Shown piece after piece: positions 23,470 through 34,831 of a DNA stretch of 64,000 nt. The stretch comes from Chlorocebus sabaeus (taxonomy: Eukaryota > Chordata > Mammalia > Primates > Cercopithecidae), in contig NC_132918.1 of NCBI RefSeq assembly GCF_047675955.1, positions 86,319,139 through 86,383,138 on the forward strand, written 5' to 3'. Both the position numbers and the translations under genes were made by a program. Position 1 is the first letter of the stretch. Each line of letters begins with the position of its first letter. The notes below the pieces were generated by a model, which saw only the letters and a program-made list of their open reading frames with translations, made no database searches and was not told the DNA's origin.

Positions 23470-23772
23470 GTTTTTTGTTTTTTGTTTTTTGAGGCAGAGT
23501 CTCGCTCTGTCGCCCAAGCTGGAGTGCAGTGGCGCCATCTTGGCTCAGTGCAAGCTCCGTCTCCCGGGTTTGCACCATTCTCCTGCCTCAGCCTCCCGAG
23601 TAGCTGGGACTACAGGCGCCTGCCACCACGCCCAGCTAATTTTTTTGTATTTTTAGTACAGATAGGGTTTCACCGTGTTAGCCAGGATGGTATTGATCTC
23701 CTGACTTCGTGATCCGCCCACCTCGGCCTCCCAAAGTGCTGGGATTACAGGCTTGAGCCACCGTGCCCGGCC
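23470..23772 (-). mobile_element. AluY in the MaLR internal region
   Basis: Reverse Alu with (TTTTTTG)n tail complement and target-site duplication GAACTTACTTTT at 23458-23469 and 23773-23784. CACCGTGTTAGCCAGGATGG and GGCTTGAGC mark a Y-type copy. Confidence 0.95.
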
Positions 23773-24688
23773 GAACTTACTTTTTAAAGGGAAGCAGAGC
23801 ATAAAATTTGGACAATTTGCAGCCCAGCCATATAGTAGAAAAGAATACTGTATTTTCTGGGTAGAATTTCAAGGCAGCTACAGAAATTTGCATAAATAAA
23901 AGGTAGGCAAATGCTAACAGCCAAGACAGTGAGAAAAAGGCCTCCTAGGCATTTTAGAGACCTTTAGGGGCAGTCCCTCCCATCATATGCCCAGAGGCCT
24001 AGGGCAGAAGGATGGTTTTGTGGACCAGGGCAAGGGCCCCAATGCCCTGTGCAGTCTCAGGAAACTGCTCTTCACAGCTCAGTTGCTCTAGTTCCAGCCA
24101 CATCTAAAACAGCCCAGGTAAAGCTCAGGTTGCTGCTTCAGGGGGTGCAAGCCATAAGCCTTGGCAGCTTCCACATGGTGTTAAGCCTATGGGTGCACAG
24201 AGTGCGAGAGCTGGGGCTTGAGAGCCTCCACCTAGATTTTAGAGGATGTATGGAAAAGCCTGGATGTCCAGGCAAAAGCGTGCTGCAGTAGCAGAGCCCT
24301 CTTGGAGACTCTCTATCTACTAAGGCAATGCAGAGGGGAAATGTGGGGGTAGAGCCCCCACACAGAGTCCCCACTGGGGTATTGCCTAACGGAGCTGAGA
24401 GAAGAAGGCCACCATCCTCCAAACACCAGAATTGTAGATACACCAACAATTTGTGCCCTGCACCTGGAAGGGCCACAGTAAATCAACACCAGCCCTTGGG
24501 AGCAGCCACGGGGGCTGAACCCTGCAAAGTCACAGAGGTAGAGCTGCCCAAGGCCTTGGGAATTCACCCCTTGCATCAGTGTGTCCTGGATGGGAGACAC
24601 GGAGTCAAAGGAGATTATTTTGGAGCTTTAAGATTAATGACTGCCCTATTGGGTTTCAGACTTGCATGGTGCCTGTAGCCCCTTTCTT

Positions 24689-25024
24689 TTCTTTTTTTAA
24701 AAAATTTATTTTTTTATTTATTTTTATTTTATTTTTTATTTTTTGAGACGGAGTTTTCACTCTTTCGCCCAGGCTGGAGTGCAGTAGTGCAATCTCAGCA
24801 CACTGCAAACTCTGCCTCCCGGTTTCAAGTGATTCTCCTGGCTCAGCCTCCTAGGTGGCTGGGATTACAGGCGCCCACCACCATGCCTGGCTAATTTTTG
24901 TATTTTTAGTAGAGACAGAGTTTTGCCATATTGGCCAGACTGGTCTTGAACTCCTGACCTCATGATCCGCCTACCTCAGCCTCCCAAAGTGCTGGGATTA
25001 TAGGCGTGAGCCACCGTGCCTGTC
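24689..25024 (-). mobile_element. Alu, reverse, with long T/A-rich tail
   Basis: Reverse Alu with a degenerate (TTTTATTT)n tail region, flanked by TGTAGCCCCTTTCTTTT and its near copy TATAGTCCTTTTCTTTT (two mismatches), the mutated target-site duplication. Confidence 0.93.
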
Positions 25025-25295
25025 CTATAGTCCTTTTCTTTTGGCCAATTTATCCCTTTTGGAATGGGAGTATTTACCCAAGGCCAGTAAATCCATTGTA
25101 TCTTGGAAATAACTAACTTGTTTTTAGTTTTACAGGCTCATAGGCAGAAGGCACTAGCTTTGTCTCAGATGAGACTTTGGACTAACTTTTGAGTGAATAT
25201 TGGAATGAGTTAAGACTTGGGGGACTGTTGAGAAGGGATGGTTGTATTTTGCAATGTGAGAAGGATGTGACACTTGGGAGGAGTCAGAGGCAGAA

Positions 25296-25682
25296 TGACA
25301 TGGTTTGGATCTGTGCCATCACCCAAATCTCATGTCAAATTGTAATCTCCAGTGTTGACAGTGGAGCCTGGTGGGAGGTGATTGGATCATGGAGGTAGAA
25401 TTTCCCCCTTTGAGGCTGTTCTCATGATGGCGTTCTCATGAGATCTGGTTGTTTAAAGTGTGAGATAGCTGCCCCCTCTCTCTCTTGCTCCTGCTCTGGC
25501 TGTGTAAGATGTGCCTGCTTTCTGTTTGCCTTGAGGTGTAATTGTAAGATTTCCGAGGCCTCCCCAGAAGCTCTATGTTTTCTTTACAATCTGCAAAACC
25601 ATACACTAATTAAACCTCTTTTTAAACCAAATTAATCATTTCCAGGTATTTCTTTATAGCAGCTTGAGAAAAAACTAATATA
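25296..25682 (+). mobile_element. MaLR provirus 3' LTR
   Basis: Begins TGACATGGTTTGGATCTGTG and follows the same block order as the 5' LTR (ATGTCAAATTGTAATC, GAGATCTGGTTGTTTA, GATGTGCCTGCTTTC, GGTATTTCTTTATAGCAG). The two LTRs differ at many sites, so the insertion is old. Confidence 0.9.
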
Positions 25683-25689
25683 CTTGGTA

Positions 25690-26340
25690 TGGTTACTCTT
25701 TGTCCTCTATAAATCAATTTTTGTGTGCATTCCATTTTATCACTTTTTCTTCTTTTATTTGTAAAAGTGACTTACTGCCCTAACCAAAATACGTCACCTT
25801 CCTTTTCCTGCCTAACCCAGCCTGTTCCTCTTTAGGTGGATTTCAGCTGTCTTTCTGGGTGGTGAAACAGACTCCAGAATTTGCATAAGCTTTAGTGAAA
25901 TCGGAAAAGATTTGTCTCGTTCTAGCTGGTGGCCTAAAGATTTGAATGGAAAACAATACAGTCGTTCAGCCATCCCTGGCTTTGTAAAATGCCACTTTGC
26001 TCAGTCTTCGTTGAGTCACAATGCTACTACCTTTTCTTCCACAAGTTTCACCGTGTTTCTCACCACAAGGGTGTTGAATGTTTCACTGTGAAGATTCTTC
26101 AGTGTTATCAAAACATTGAGTATAGATGAAGTTAGATATGGAACAATTTGAATTTGTTTTATTAACTAAATTTTTGGTAATATTAATACATCTATGGAAC
26201 CCCTATTCGAAGAGCAGTGCTCTAGAAAGATGTCATTATCAAAATGAGATTTCTTCCTCTGACAGAATCTGTTAGAGGGAGTCAATATTTATGGAGTTTT
26301 TATCCTGCTTGTGTCAGAGGCATTTGGAACAGAGTGACAT
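25690..26340. other. No recognised feature
   Basis: Unassigned DNA between the MaLR provirus and an ERV1-like LTR; no exon or named repeat seen. Confidence 0.45.
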
Positions 26341-26344
26341 CATT

Positions 26345-26945
26345 TGAATAGGGGCTGGGTAAAACTAGGCTGAGATCTGCTGGGCTGCATTCCCAGCGGG
26401 TTAGGCATTCTTAGTCACAGGATGACATAGAAGGTCAGCACAAGATGCAGGTCATGTAGACACTGACCTGACAAAACAAGATGCAACTGAAAAGCCGGTC
26501 AAAACCCACCAAATTCAAGATGGTGATGAAAGTCACCTCCGGCCATCCTCAGTGCCCATTGTAAGCTAATTGTAATGTATTAGCATACTAAAAGACACTC
26601 CACCAGCACCAAGACAGTTTACAAATGCCATGGCAACTTCTGAAAGTTACCCTACATAGTCTCGAAGGAGGAGAAGCTCTTGGTTCCTCGAATTTTCCAC
26701 CCCTTTCCCAGGAAACTCATGAAAAATCCACCCCTTGTTTAGCTTATAATTAAGAAATAACCGTCAGCATAGCCCACCAGCAGCCGTCAGGGCTGCTCAG
26801 CCTATGGAGTAGCCATCCTTTTATTCCTTTATTTTCTTACCAAACTTGCTTTCACTTTGCTCTGTTGGCTCACTCTTGAATTCCTTCCATAGACCCATGT
26901 GGCCTCCCAGGCTGAAACTCAATTCTGGGTTTCAACCTGTGACAC
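26345..26945 (+). mobile_element. Solo ERV LTR (class I-like)
   Basis: Familiar LTR layout: GGGCTGCATTCCCAG near the start, CCACCAGCACCAAGACAGTT and CATGGCAACTTCTGAAAGTT in the middle, then CACCCCTTGTTTAGCTTATA, GGGCTGCTCAGCCTATGGAG, and a 3' part with TTACCAAACTTGCTTTCACT and CTTGAATTCCTTCCATAGAC. I recognise the layout but not the exact subfamily name. No internal region adjoins it. Confidence 0.75.
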
Positions 26946-27117
26946 TTGTATAATTTATAACTCCTGCCTGGATATAATGGTGTAGCTGAGCTCTTCGTTA
27001 AGTCCATTAACTACTGTCACAAGATAAACTCAGATTTATTGGCACTACTGGTTGCTTTGCTAAGACATGGAGGTTGAGAAGAAAGGATTGTCTGGAAGGT
27101 AGAGGTTGTAGAAACTG

Positions 27118-27710
27118 TTGGGACTCAGAAAAATGATGCCACAGAGTATGGCACTTTTGTTATGCTGAGTGCTTTGAACTAAAGGAGAAACCAAGTCTCT
27201 CCAACCTTCTCTGTTCCCCTAGTCTCTTGCTCCTCTTTCCCTCCCAAAGCAGGCATGAAGGAACTCTCTCTGAAGTTCCTTTAACTCATTAAGGAAAGTT
27301 CCTCTAAAAGGAATGCAATTGTCATGAGCCCCCTCCTTACAGTATCATCAAACAGGGAAGATACTAACAGGAAAGGAGAAAAAAGGTTGACACCACCTAT
27401 TCTTCTGTGGACTGCTACCCGAGAAACTTTATCTGCATAAAAACAGCATTTGTTCCTCGTGTGTTTCTTCCCTTCAGCACCCCATAACTTGTGGCCACCT
27501 GACTCCGGAAGTCCCAATCCCCTATTTCTTTTTGTAGCTCAGGATACCATATAAACTTCAACCACCCAACTCTTCTGCGAGTCTCATACTTTGTGGGACC
27601 GACGTGCATAGTCATATGATAAATTTGTGGTATCTTTTCTCCTGTTAATATATCTACTGTCAATTTATTTCACAGACTCAAATTGTCAAACTTCCAGAGG
27701 GTGGAAGGAA
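27118..27710 (+). mobile_element. ERV LTR, probable solo copy
   Basis: LTR-like 3' half: GTTCCTCGTGTGTTTCTTCC, CACCTGACTCCGGAAGTCCC, CAGGATACCATATAAACTTC (TATA region), TCTGCGAGTCTCATACTTTG, CTCCTGTTAATATATCTACT and TTTCACAGACTC. The order resembles class I LTR R-U5 regions. Subfamily not assigned; boundaries approximate. Confidence 0.6.
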
Positions 27711-28334
27711 AGTTCCCCTCATCCCTATAAAACTATCAATTTTGTTGTCTTCTGAGGTTCAGCTCCAATCATAGCTTTAATATGAGATATCACTAGCAGA
27801 CATCCCATATGTTCCTTGAACAAACATTTGCTCTGAAAAGGAAGAATTCAAGATAAAAATTTGAGCAGTAGTATCTGGAAACACATTTCCTTAAAAAAAA
27901 AAAAAAAAAAAAAAACCACTGTTAATTCACAAATGCCTATTTATCCCCACCATGTGACTATCAGTGAACTAAATGTTACAAGGTTTAAAATCATTCAAGA
28001 AGTCGTGTTCCTTATTGGAAAGAGCCTATCACTAGGACTCAGCATGCCTAAATGTAATCTGTGGTGCACTACTCACTAATATGACATTGGATGAGTTCTG
28101 ATGTTTTTGTCTTGTTTCTCTCCCGATGTTTTTCCTAGTATTTCAGATTGATAGTACAATGAACAGTTGTCTGCAGAGTACCATACATGGTTTTGACCAA
28201 TGATCATGCCATTTAAGATTAGAGTCTGGCCACACAGATGTGGTCAGACATAGAACAGGATGAGGCACACTTAGTTAGGTCCAGCTTGGTCCCAGACTCT
28301 TCACTGGGAAAGGATATATTGCAGATGAAAGAAT
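27711..28334. other. Unassigned sequence with an isolated A23 run
   Basis: Contains a pure run of 23 A at 27893-27915 not preceded by a recognisable Alu or L1. It could be the tail of an old retroposed transcript. I see no coding resemblance in the 180 bases before it. Confidence 0.45.
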
Positions 28335-28344
28335 TGGCTGGTGG

Positions 28345-28640
28345 ATTTTTTATTTTTTATTTTTTTCTCTGAGATGGAGTCTTGCTCTGTTGTGTCAGCT
28401 GGAGTGCAGTGGCACAAGCTCGGCTCACTGCAACCTTCACCTCCTGGCCTCCAGAGATTCTCCTGCCGTAGCTGGGATTACAGGCCTGTGCCACCATACC
28501 CTGCTACTTTTTGTACTTTTAGTAGAGGTAGGGTTTCACCATGTTGCCCAGGCTGGTCAAGAACTCCTGACCTCAAGTGATCCACCCGCCTCGGCCTTGC
28601 AAAGTGTTGGGATTATAGGCATGAGCCACGGCACCCAGCC
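28345..28640 (-). mobile_element. Alu, reverse
   Basis: Reverse Alu with perfect duplication TGGCTGGTGG at 28335-28344 and 28641-28650. A short internal deletion (CTGCCGTAGCTGGG) has removed part of the right monomer. Confidence 0.95.
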
Positions 28641-28650
28641 TGGCTGGTGG

Positions 28651-29044
28651 CTTTTAAAGGAAACCTGAAGCAAACTTCATCTAGTGAAAGATCAGAATTT
28701 GAGAAATAAATATGCTGGTTTCCTTGATCTTCACTGGGGCAACTCTGAAACATGTTATTCACTATCATCCCAGTTCCCTAGCGAGATTATGTTCCGGTTG
28801 CCCACATTGGTAACTAGCTAGTTAACATATTCTATTGGCATTTTTCCTTTCCCAGGTACATTTCTCCTACTCACCATTCTCTCCTGGTATTTCCTCCCAA
28901 ATAAACTACTTCTACTTGAATCCTTCTGCTTCTGCAGAAAGCAAATTTATACAATGTGAATATAATGCTCTCATATCCTCTTTAACCTCAAACTCTATTT
29001 ATTGTACACAAACTCACCAAACACTAGTTATTTTTATATTGATT
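28651..29044. other. No recognised feature
   Basis: Unique-looking DNA between an Alu and the 3' end of an antisense L1. The frame at 28835-29062 is unsupported. Confidence 0.45.
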
Positions 29045-30665
29045 TTCATTTTTTCTTTTTAAACTTTTAAGTTCAGTGGTACATGCGCAGGATGTGCAGA
29101 TTTGTTATATAGGTAAAACTGTGTCATGGGGGTTTGTTATACAGATTATTTCATCACCCAGGTACTAAGCTTAGTATCCATTAGTTATTTTTCCTGATCC
29201 TTTCCCTCCTTCCACCCTCAACCTTCCAATAGGCCCCAGTGCGTGTTGTTCCCCTCTATGTGTCCATGTGTTCTCATTATTTAGCTCCCTCTTAGGAGCA
29301 TATGCCATATTTGGTTTTCCTGTGTCAGCTTTAGTTTGCTAATGGTAATGATCTCCAGCTCCATCCATGTCTCTGCAAAGGACATGATCTTACTCTTTTT
29401 CATGGCTGCAGAGTATATCACGGTAAATATGTACTACATTTTCTTTATCCGGTCTATTATTGATGGGCATTTAGGCTGATTCCATGTCTTTGCTACTGTG
29501 AATAGTGACAATAAACATATGCATGCATGTTTCTATATAATATAATGATTTATATTTCTTTGGGTATATATATAGTAATGGGATTGCTGGGTCAAATGGT
29601 ATTTCTGTCTTTAAGTCTTTGAGGAATCGCCACACTGTCTTCCACAATGGTTGAACTAATTTACACTCCCACCAACAGTGTATCAGTGTTCCTTTTTCTC
29701 CAGAACATCACCAGCATCTGTTATTTTTTGACTTTTTAGTAATAGCCATTCTGACTGGTATGAGATGGTATCTCATTGTGGTTTTGATTTTCATTTCTCT
29801 AATGATTAGTGATATTGAGCTTCTTTTCATATAATTGTTGGCCACATCTATGTCTTCTTTGAGAAGTGTCTATTCAGGTCCTTTGCTCATTTTTTAATGG
29901 GGTTGTTTGTTTTCTTGTAAATTTGTTTAAATTCCTTATAGATGCTGGATATTAGACCTTTGTCAAATGCATAGTTTGCAAACAGTTTTCTCCCATTTTG
30001 TAGTCTGTTTATTTACTCCGTTGATAGTTTCTTTTGCTGTGCTGTGCAGAAGCTCTTTAGTATAATTACATCCCATTTGTCAATTTTTCTTTTGTTGCAG
30101 TTGCTTTTGGTGTCTTCGTCATCAAACCTTTGCCCATGCCTATGTCCTGAATGGTATTGCCTAGGTTGTCTTCCAGGGTTTTTATAGTTTTGAGTTTTAC
30201 ATTTATGTCTTTAATCCATCTTGAGTTAATTTTTGCGTATGCCGTAAGGAAGGGCCCAGTTTTAATTTTCTGCATATGGCTAACCAGTTATTCCAGCACC
30301 ATTTATTAAATAAGGACTTTTTGCCCCGTTACTTTTTGGGGGGGTCAGGTTTGTCAAAGATCAGATTGTTGTAGGTGTGCAGTCTAATTTCTAGGTTCTC
30401 TATTTTGTTCCAATGGTCTATGTGTCTGTTCTTGTACCAGTACCATGCTGTTTTGATTACTGTTGCCCTGTAGTACAGTTTGAAGTCGCTAAGTGTGAAG
30501 CCTCCAGCTTTGTTCTTTTTGCTTAGGATTGCAGTGGCTGTTCGGGCTCTTTTCTGGGTTCCATGTGAATTTTAAAATAGTTTTCTCTGGTTCTGTGAAG
30601 AAAGTCAATGGTAGTCTCATGGAAATAGTATTGAATATATACATTGGTTTTTCTTTTCCCTCACT
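29045..30665 (-). mobile_element. LINE-1, 5'-truncated (L1P-type), antisense
   Basis: Reads as the reverse of an L1 3' end: AAACTTTTAAGTTCAGTGGT, ATCCATGTCTCTGCAAAGGA, GGGATTGCTGGGTCAAATGG, TTCTCCCATTTTGTAGTC, GTACCAGTACCATGCTGTTT. It includes the 3'UTR and the C-terminal part of ORF2, stopping at about 30665. It is less diverged than the other L1s here, so it is a primate-era copy, but minus-strand ORF2 fragments at 30066-30275 and 30489-30671 show it is broken. Confidence 0.95.
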
Positions 30666-31033
30666 TACCATTTAAGTTAAAGGAAGACTACATTGCTTCA
30701 AAGACATAAAAAGCACAAGTTAACTTCAGAGACATATTTAACTGGCTCACTGATTTCATCATTTATATTTAAGTATAATGAGGACTGAACCCTAGCACAT
30801 TTTATAATTTTCAAATAATCCATCATCTATTTTGTAGTTTATATTTATCATTTTAATCCCTCCTTCCCAAAATTTAAGTCAAGCGTACAATAGCAACCAG
30901 ATTTCATTTCACCTTCAGAAATTGCCTAATACAGCACGCAGACATTGATAATGGTTCAGAAGACCGGCCTTGGAGTTCTTAAGCTGCTCTAACACTATGT
31001 AGTTTACTGTGTTAAGGAGAGGAATGGTAACTA
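30666..31033. other. No recognised feature
   Basis: AT-rich gap between L1 and Alu. Confidence 0.4.
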
Positions 31034-31045
31034 GGGGAAATTTTG

Positions 31046-31333
31046 TTTTGTTTTGTTTTGTTTGAGACGGAGTCTCTGTCACCCAGGCTAGAGTGCAATG
31101 GTAAGATCTTGACTCACTACAAACTCCACCTCCCGGGCTCAAGGGATTCTCCTGCCTCAGCCTTCTGAATAGCTGGGGTTTCAGGCGCACACCACCATGC
31201 CCAGCTAATTTTTGTATTTTAGTAGAGACGGGGTTTCACCATGTTGGCCAGGTGAACTCCTGACCTCAAGTGATCTGCCTGCCTCAGCCTCCCAAAGTGC
31301 TGTGATTACAGGCGTGAGCCACTGCGCCCAGCC
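31046..31333 (-). mobile_element. Alu, reverse
   Basis: Reverse Alu with a (TTTTG)n tail complement. GGGAAATTTTG at 31035-31045 recurs at 31339-31349 as the target-site duplication. A few bases are missing after GTTGGCCAGG. Confidence 0.94.
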
Positions 31334-31349
31334 AGGACGGGAAATTTTG

Positions 31350-32205
31350 ATGTTTGGGCTTGCTACAGATTTTCTCATTAACTAACCCCCTCCAAAACCG
31401 TGGTTCACCTCTGGCAGCACATAAGAGATGGGTTATTTACAGGAATGAGAGTACAGCCTATGTAATTAAACAAAAGAAAGGTTTTAGGAAATATGTGAAG
31501 AGAAGGAAACAGCAATATTCACTCTCCAGTTTATTAGTTAATGAATGCCTAGACAGGCTCTGAGTTACTTTATGTATGCAGAGCTCTGTTCCTAGCATTC
31601 TGTGTGAATACAGAATCATACATTCTTGGAAACTGAGGGTACTTTGAATCCTTAGCTTGACATTAAAGATTCTCCATGACCCAGGCTCAATTCATCTATA
31701 CTTCTCCTCACCAACTGAATTTCCCTAGGCCCTTCCTATTCTAGTACCTAGCATCTTAACTTGAGACCTTTAGGAAAAAAAAAAACTGAGGCAAAATTAT
31801 ATGCTATTGCTTTATTGAAAGGCACAAAGAAGCATAAGAGGAAAATGAAAAGTGGAGCATGGACAAAGGAAAAGCAAACACAACATGATGTATTTCTGTG
31901 CTGGCTGCAGTCTCACATATAAACAGGCGATTTCTGGGTCCTGCAGGATAAATTTGGACTGGCCATAAGAGATCAGTTCACCTAAGAACAGTTCATGATG
32001 GGTAGGACGTTCAAAGGATTCTCTCTTGCTTCCATCACATCTTTTGTGACTGACTGGTCTACCTCATGGAGTGTTAACTTTCCTGCACTTTCAGGCTGTA
32101 TTATTCTCCTCCCTGTTCTAGGCACCCAGCAGGGAATCTGGAATCTCCTCAAGTTTGTTCTACCAGTACACCATTGCAGTGGCCTCTCTTCTTTGTCAGT
32201 CAGCA
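31350..32205. other. Unassigned stretch, possibly decayed ERV internal sequence
   Basis: No exon or repeat family can be named with confidence. The minus-strand frame at 31982-32206 has a gene-like composition (charged, with Trp and Cys) but no motif I can identify. It may be a fossil retroviral internal region; that is a guess. Confidence 0.3.
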
Positions 32206-32221
32206 CCTTAGGCAGGGGCTT

Positions 32222-32310
32222 TTTCTTCTCTTCTCTTCTCTTCTCTTCTCTTCTCTTCTCTTCTCTTCTATTCTCTTCCTCTTCTCCCCTCCCCTCCCCT
32301 CCCCTTTTCT
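32222..32310 (+). repeat. (TTCTC)n microsatellite grading into (CCCCT)n
   Basis: About ten nearly perfect TTCTC units at 32225-32279 are followed by CCCCT-type units to about 32305. It sits at the tail end of the next Alu and has probably grown from the complement of its A tail. Confidence 0.93.
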
Positions 32311-32601
32311 TTCATTTCCTTTTTTTTGAGTCAAGAGTCTCTCTCTGCTGCCCAGGCTGGAGCGCAGTGGCACAATCTCCGCTCACCACAACCTCCGCCT
32401 CCTGGGTTCAAGTGATTCTCCTGCCTCAGCCTCCTGAGTAGCTGGGACTTTAGACACATGCCACCATGTCTGGCCAATTTTTATATTTTTAGTAGAGATG
32501 GAGTTTCACCATCTTGGCCAGGCAGGTCTAAAACTCCTGACCTCGTGATCCACCCACCTCAGCCTCCCAAAGTGCTGGGGTTACAGGCGTGAGCCACCAC
32601 G
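32311..32601 (-). mobile_element. Alu, reverse
   Basis: TTTTTTTTGAGTCAAGAGTC through CAGGCGTGAGCCACCA. TAGGCA occurs just before the microsatellite (32209) and again after the Alu head (~32606), a possible duplication. Confidence 0.93.
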
Positions 32602-32985
32602 ATGTAGGCACTTTTCTTTTGTGTTAGTGGAAAAAGTAGAAATAGTTGGCCCTTTATCACAATGAGTATGGTGAGAGCTATCGCTATAACCTCAGTGACT
32701 CGGAATCCAGGCAAGTGGTAGGGCTAGGAATAAAGGTAGGGTTGAGCCACATGAATACGTCCTAAGTGGCAGGGCAGCTTTCACAGGACTTTGGATCTAC
32801 TACAGAACCTTCTCTTGTATAGGGCTACATTCAAAACAAGCAGCCTTTAAGTCACTCAGTTAGTCAAAGTAGTATTACCAGTTGCTGTAAGTATTACCTC
32901 AACAATTCAAAGGGGTTCACATGCACTATATCTTTTTTTGTTCTTTAGGGGTTTTAAGATGAAGCATCATATTTATTATTTTAAG

Positions 32986-33203
32986 GCAAAGTTTCTCAAT
33001 CTTGTAATTATTGAGATTTGGGGTTGGATAATTCTTTTTTGCGAGGGGGTTGTCTTGTGCATTGTCTGATGTTTTGTTGCTCCCCTGGCCTCTATCCATT
33101 TGATGCCATGCCCCTTCTGTGATTTCCGACAGCCAAAAACATCTCCAGACGTTTCCAAATTTCTCTTTAGGACAAAATCATCCTTGGCTGAGACCCACTG
33201 CTT
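32986..33203 (+). mobile_element. hAT-Charlie-type non-autonomous DNA transposon fossil
   Basis: Starts GCAAAGTTTCTCAATCTTG and ends with GGCTGAGACCCACTGC, imperfect inverted ends of the common CAGTGGTTCTCAACC type. Inside are TTGTCTTGTGCATTGTCTGA, CCCTGGCCTCTATCCATTTG and ACATCTCCAGACGTTTCCAA, which follow a well-known short mammalian hAT repeat whose name I cannot give with certainty. Confidence 0.7.
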
Positions 33204-33209
33204 TAGATG

Positions 33210-33640
33210 GAATGACTAAATATGCCCAAGGCCATTGTCCCTGAATCTTTATGGGGTTTATTTCCACTTTCTACTCTATGTGTGTCTTACTAGGATATTG
33301 AGGATACTTGCTACTTCTTAGTTATGAGACAAATCAGAATGATCTTATCTGTAGAGTGAACCAGTATGATATTCAACAGAATGTAAAAACGATCAACATG
33401 GTCAAGATAATTGAGGACTATATTACAAAAGAGGCTAGGACCATTAACATAGTCATGTAAAAGCAAACTATATTTGACCCTCTATCCTAAAGGGATCACT
33501 ATTTTAATAATAGCATACCAAATGCCAGTAGGTGGGTTAATGTGCTTCAGTAACAATAATACATTTGCTAATGAAAGTCAATTCTGAATGGGTATCCAAT
33601 GTTTCTGCATCTCTTGTGAGCGCAGGAACTGGCTTTCTTG
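33210..33640. other. No recognised feature
   Basis: Unassigned AT-rich DNA before an AluY. Confidence 0.4.
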
Positions 33641-33672
<32 letters not shown>

Positions 33673-33961
33673 GGAGTCTCGCTCTCGCCCAGGCTGGAGT
33701 GCAGTGGCGCCATCTCAGCTCACTGCAAGTTCTGCCTCCCTGGTGTTCATGCCATTCTCCTGCCTCAGCCTCCCAAGTAGCTGGGACTACAGGCTCCCGC
33801 CACCACGCTGGGCTAATTTTTTGTATTTTTTTTCTTTTTTTTAGTAGAGATGGGGTTTCACCGTGTTAGCCAGGATGGTGTGGATCTCCTGACCTTGTGA
33901 TCCGCCCACGTTGACCTCCCAAAGTGCTGGGATTACAGGCGTGAGCCACTGCGCCCTGCCT
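33641..33961 (-). mobile_element. AluY, reverse
   Basis: About 29 T at the left, then a Y-type body (ACCGTGTTAGCCAGGATGG) with an extra T-rich insertion (TTTTTTTTCTTTTTTTT) in the middle linker. Ends GCGCCCTGCC. Confidence 0.93.
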
Positions 33962-34429
33962 CTTTGTTTTAGACTGTGTTTTCAATTTAACATTTTCAAG
34001 TTTATGTTTGTATTACAGTCAGTCTTGGAAGACTGATATGGTTTGGATCTATCTTCCTACCAAATCTCATGTCTAATTGTAATCCCCAGTGTTGGAGGTG
34101 GGGTCTGGTGGGAGGTAATTGGATCATGGGGGCAGAGTTCTCATGAATGGATTAGCAACATCCCCTCCATGCTGTTTTGGTAATAGTGCGTGAGTCAGTT
34201 ATTGTGAGATCTGGTAATATAAAAGCACGTAGCACCTCCCCTCGCTCTCTCTTCCTCCTGCTCCAGCTGTATGAAATGCCTCGCTTCCCTTTGTCTTCCA
34301 CCATGATTGTAAGTTCCCTGAGGCCTCTCCGGAAGCTGATGACACCATGCTTCCTGTTCAACCTGCAGAACCGTGAGCCAATGAAACCTCTTTTCTTCAT
34401 AAAATCATCCAGTCTCAAATATTTTTCTT

Positions 34430-34548
34430 TTCTTTTTTATTTCTTTCTCTCTTTCTTTCTCTTTCTTTCCTTTCCTTCCTTTCCTTCCTTCCCTTTCCTT
34501 CCTTCCTTCCTTCCTTCCTTCCTTCCTTCCTTCCTTCCTTCCTTTCTG
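34430..34548 (+). repeat. Polypyrimidine tract with pure (TTCC)n core
   Basis: Mixed TTTC/TTTCC units run into about 12 uninterrupted TTCC units at roughly 34496-34543, adjoining the Alu at 34551. It is the grown complement of that Alu's A tail. Such runs are length-variable and the homopyrimidine/homopurine strand pair can form triplex DNA. Confidence 0.93.
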
Positions 34549-34550
34549 TG

Positions 34551-34831
34551 GCAAGGTCTCACTCTGTCACCCAGGCTGGAGTGCAGTGGCATGATCTCCA
34601 CTCACTGCAACCTCTGCCTCCCAGGTTCAAGCGATTTTCCTGCCCCTGCCACCCTAGTAGCTGGGACTACAGGTGCACACCACCATACCTGGCTAATTTT
34701 TTTTGTATTTTGGTAGAGATGGTGTTTCACCATGTTGACCAGACTGGTCTTGAACTCCTGACCTCATGTGATCCCCCCGCCTCGGCCTCCCAAAGTGCTG
34801 GGATTACAGGTGTAAGCCACTGCACCCAGCC
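34551..34831 (-). mobile_element. Alu, reverse, nested in the MaLR LTR
   Basis: GGCAAGGTCTCACTCTGTCA to CACTGCACCCAGCC. It splits the LTR near its 3' end. The 179- and 112-residue frames through it are Alu plus TTCC translations. Confidence 0.94.

Larger units (their letters stand above)
23048..25295 (+). mobile_element. MaLR internal region (MST/THE1-int), non-coding
   Basis: Lies between the paired LTRs, begins AAATCAGTACCAGGGAGTGG as MaLR internal sequences do, and is interrupted by two Alus (23470-23772 and 24689-25024). Without the Alus it is about 1.6 kb, in keeping with a MaLR element lacking pol and env. Frames at 24049-24678 are short and overlap on both strands; I see no intact gag. 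Confidence 0.85.

Noticed and set aside
24049..24678. Overlapping frames on both strands in the MaLR internal region
   Set aside because: Inside a non-autonomous retroelement; too short and inconsistent to be a kept gag, and no host gene likeness.
31995..32441. 148-residue frame
   Set aside because: Runs through the TTCTC microsatellite (repeated SSLLF) into a reverse Alu.
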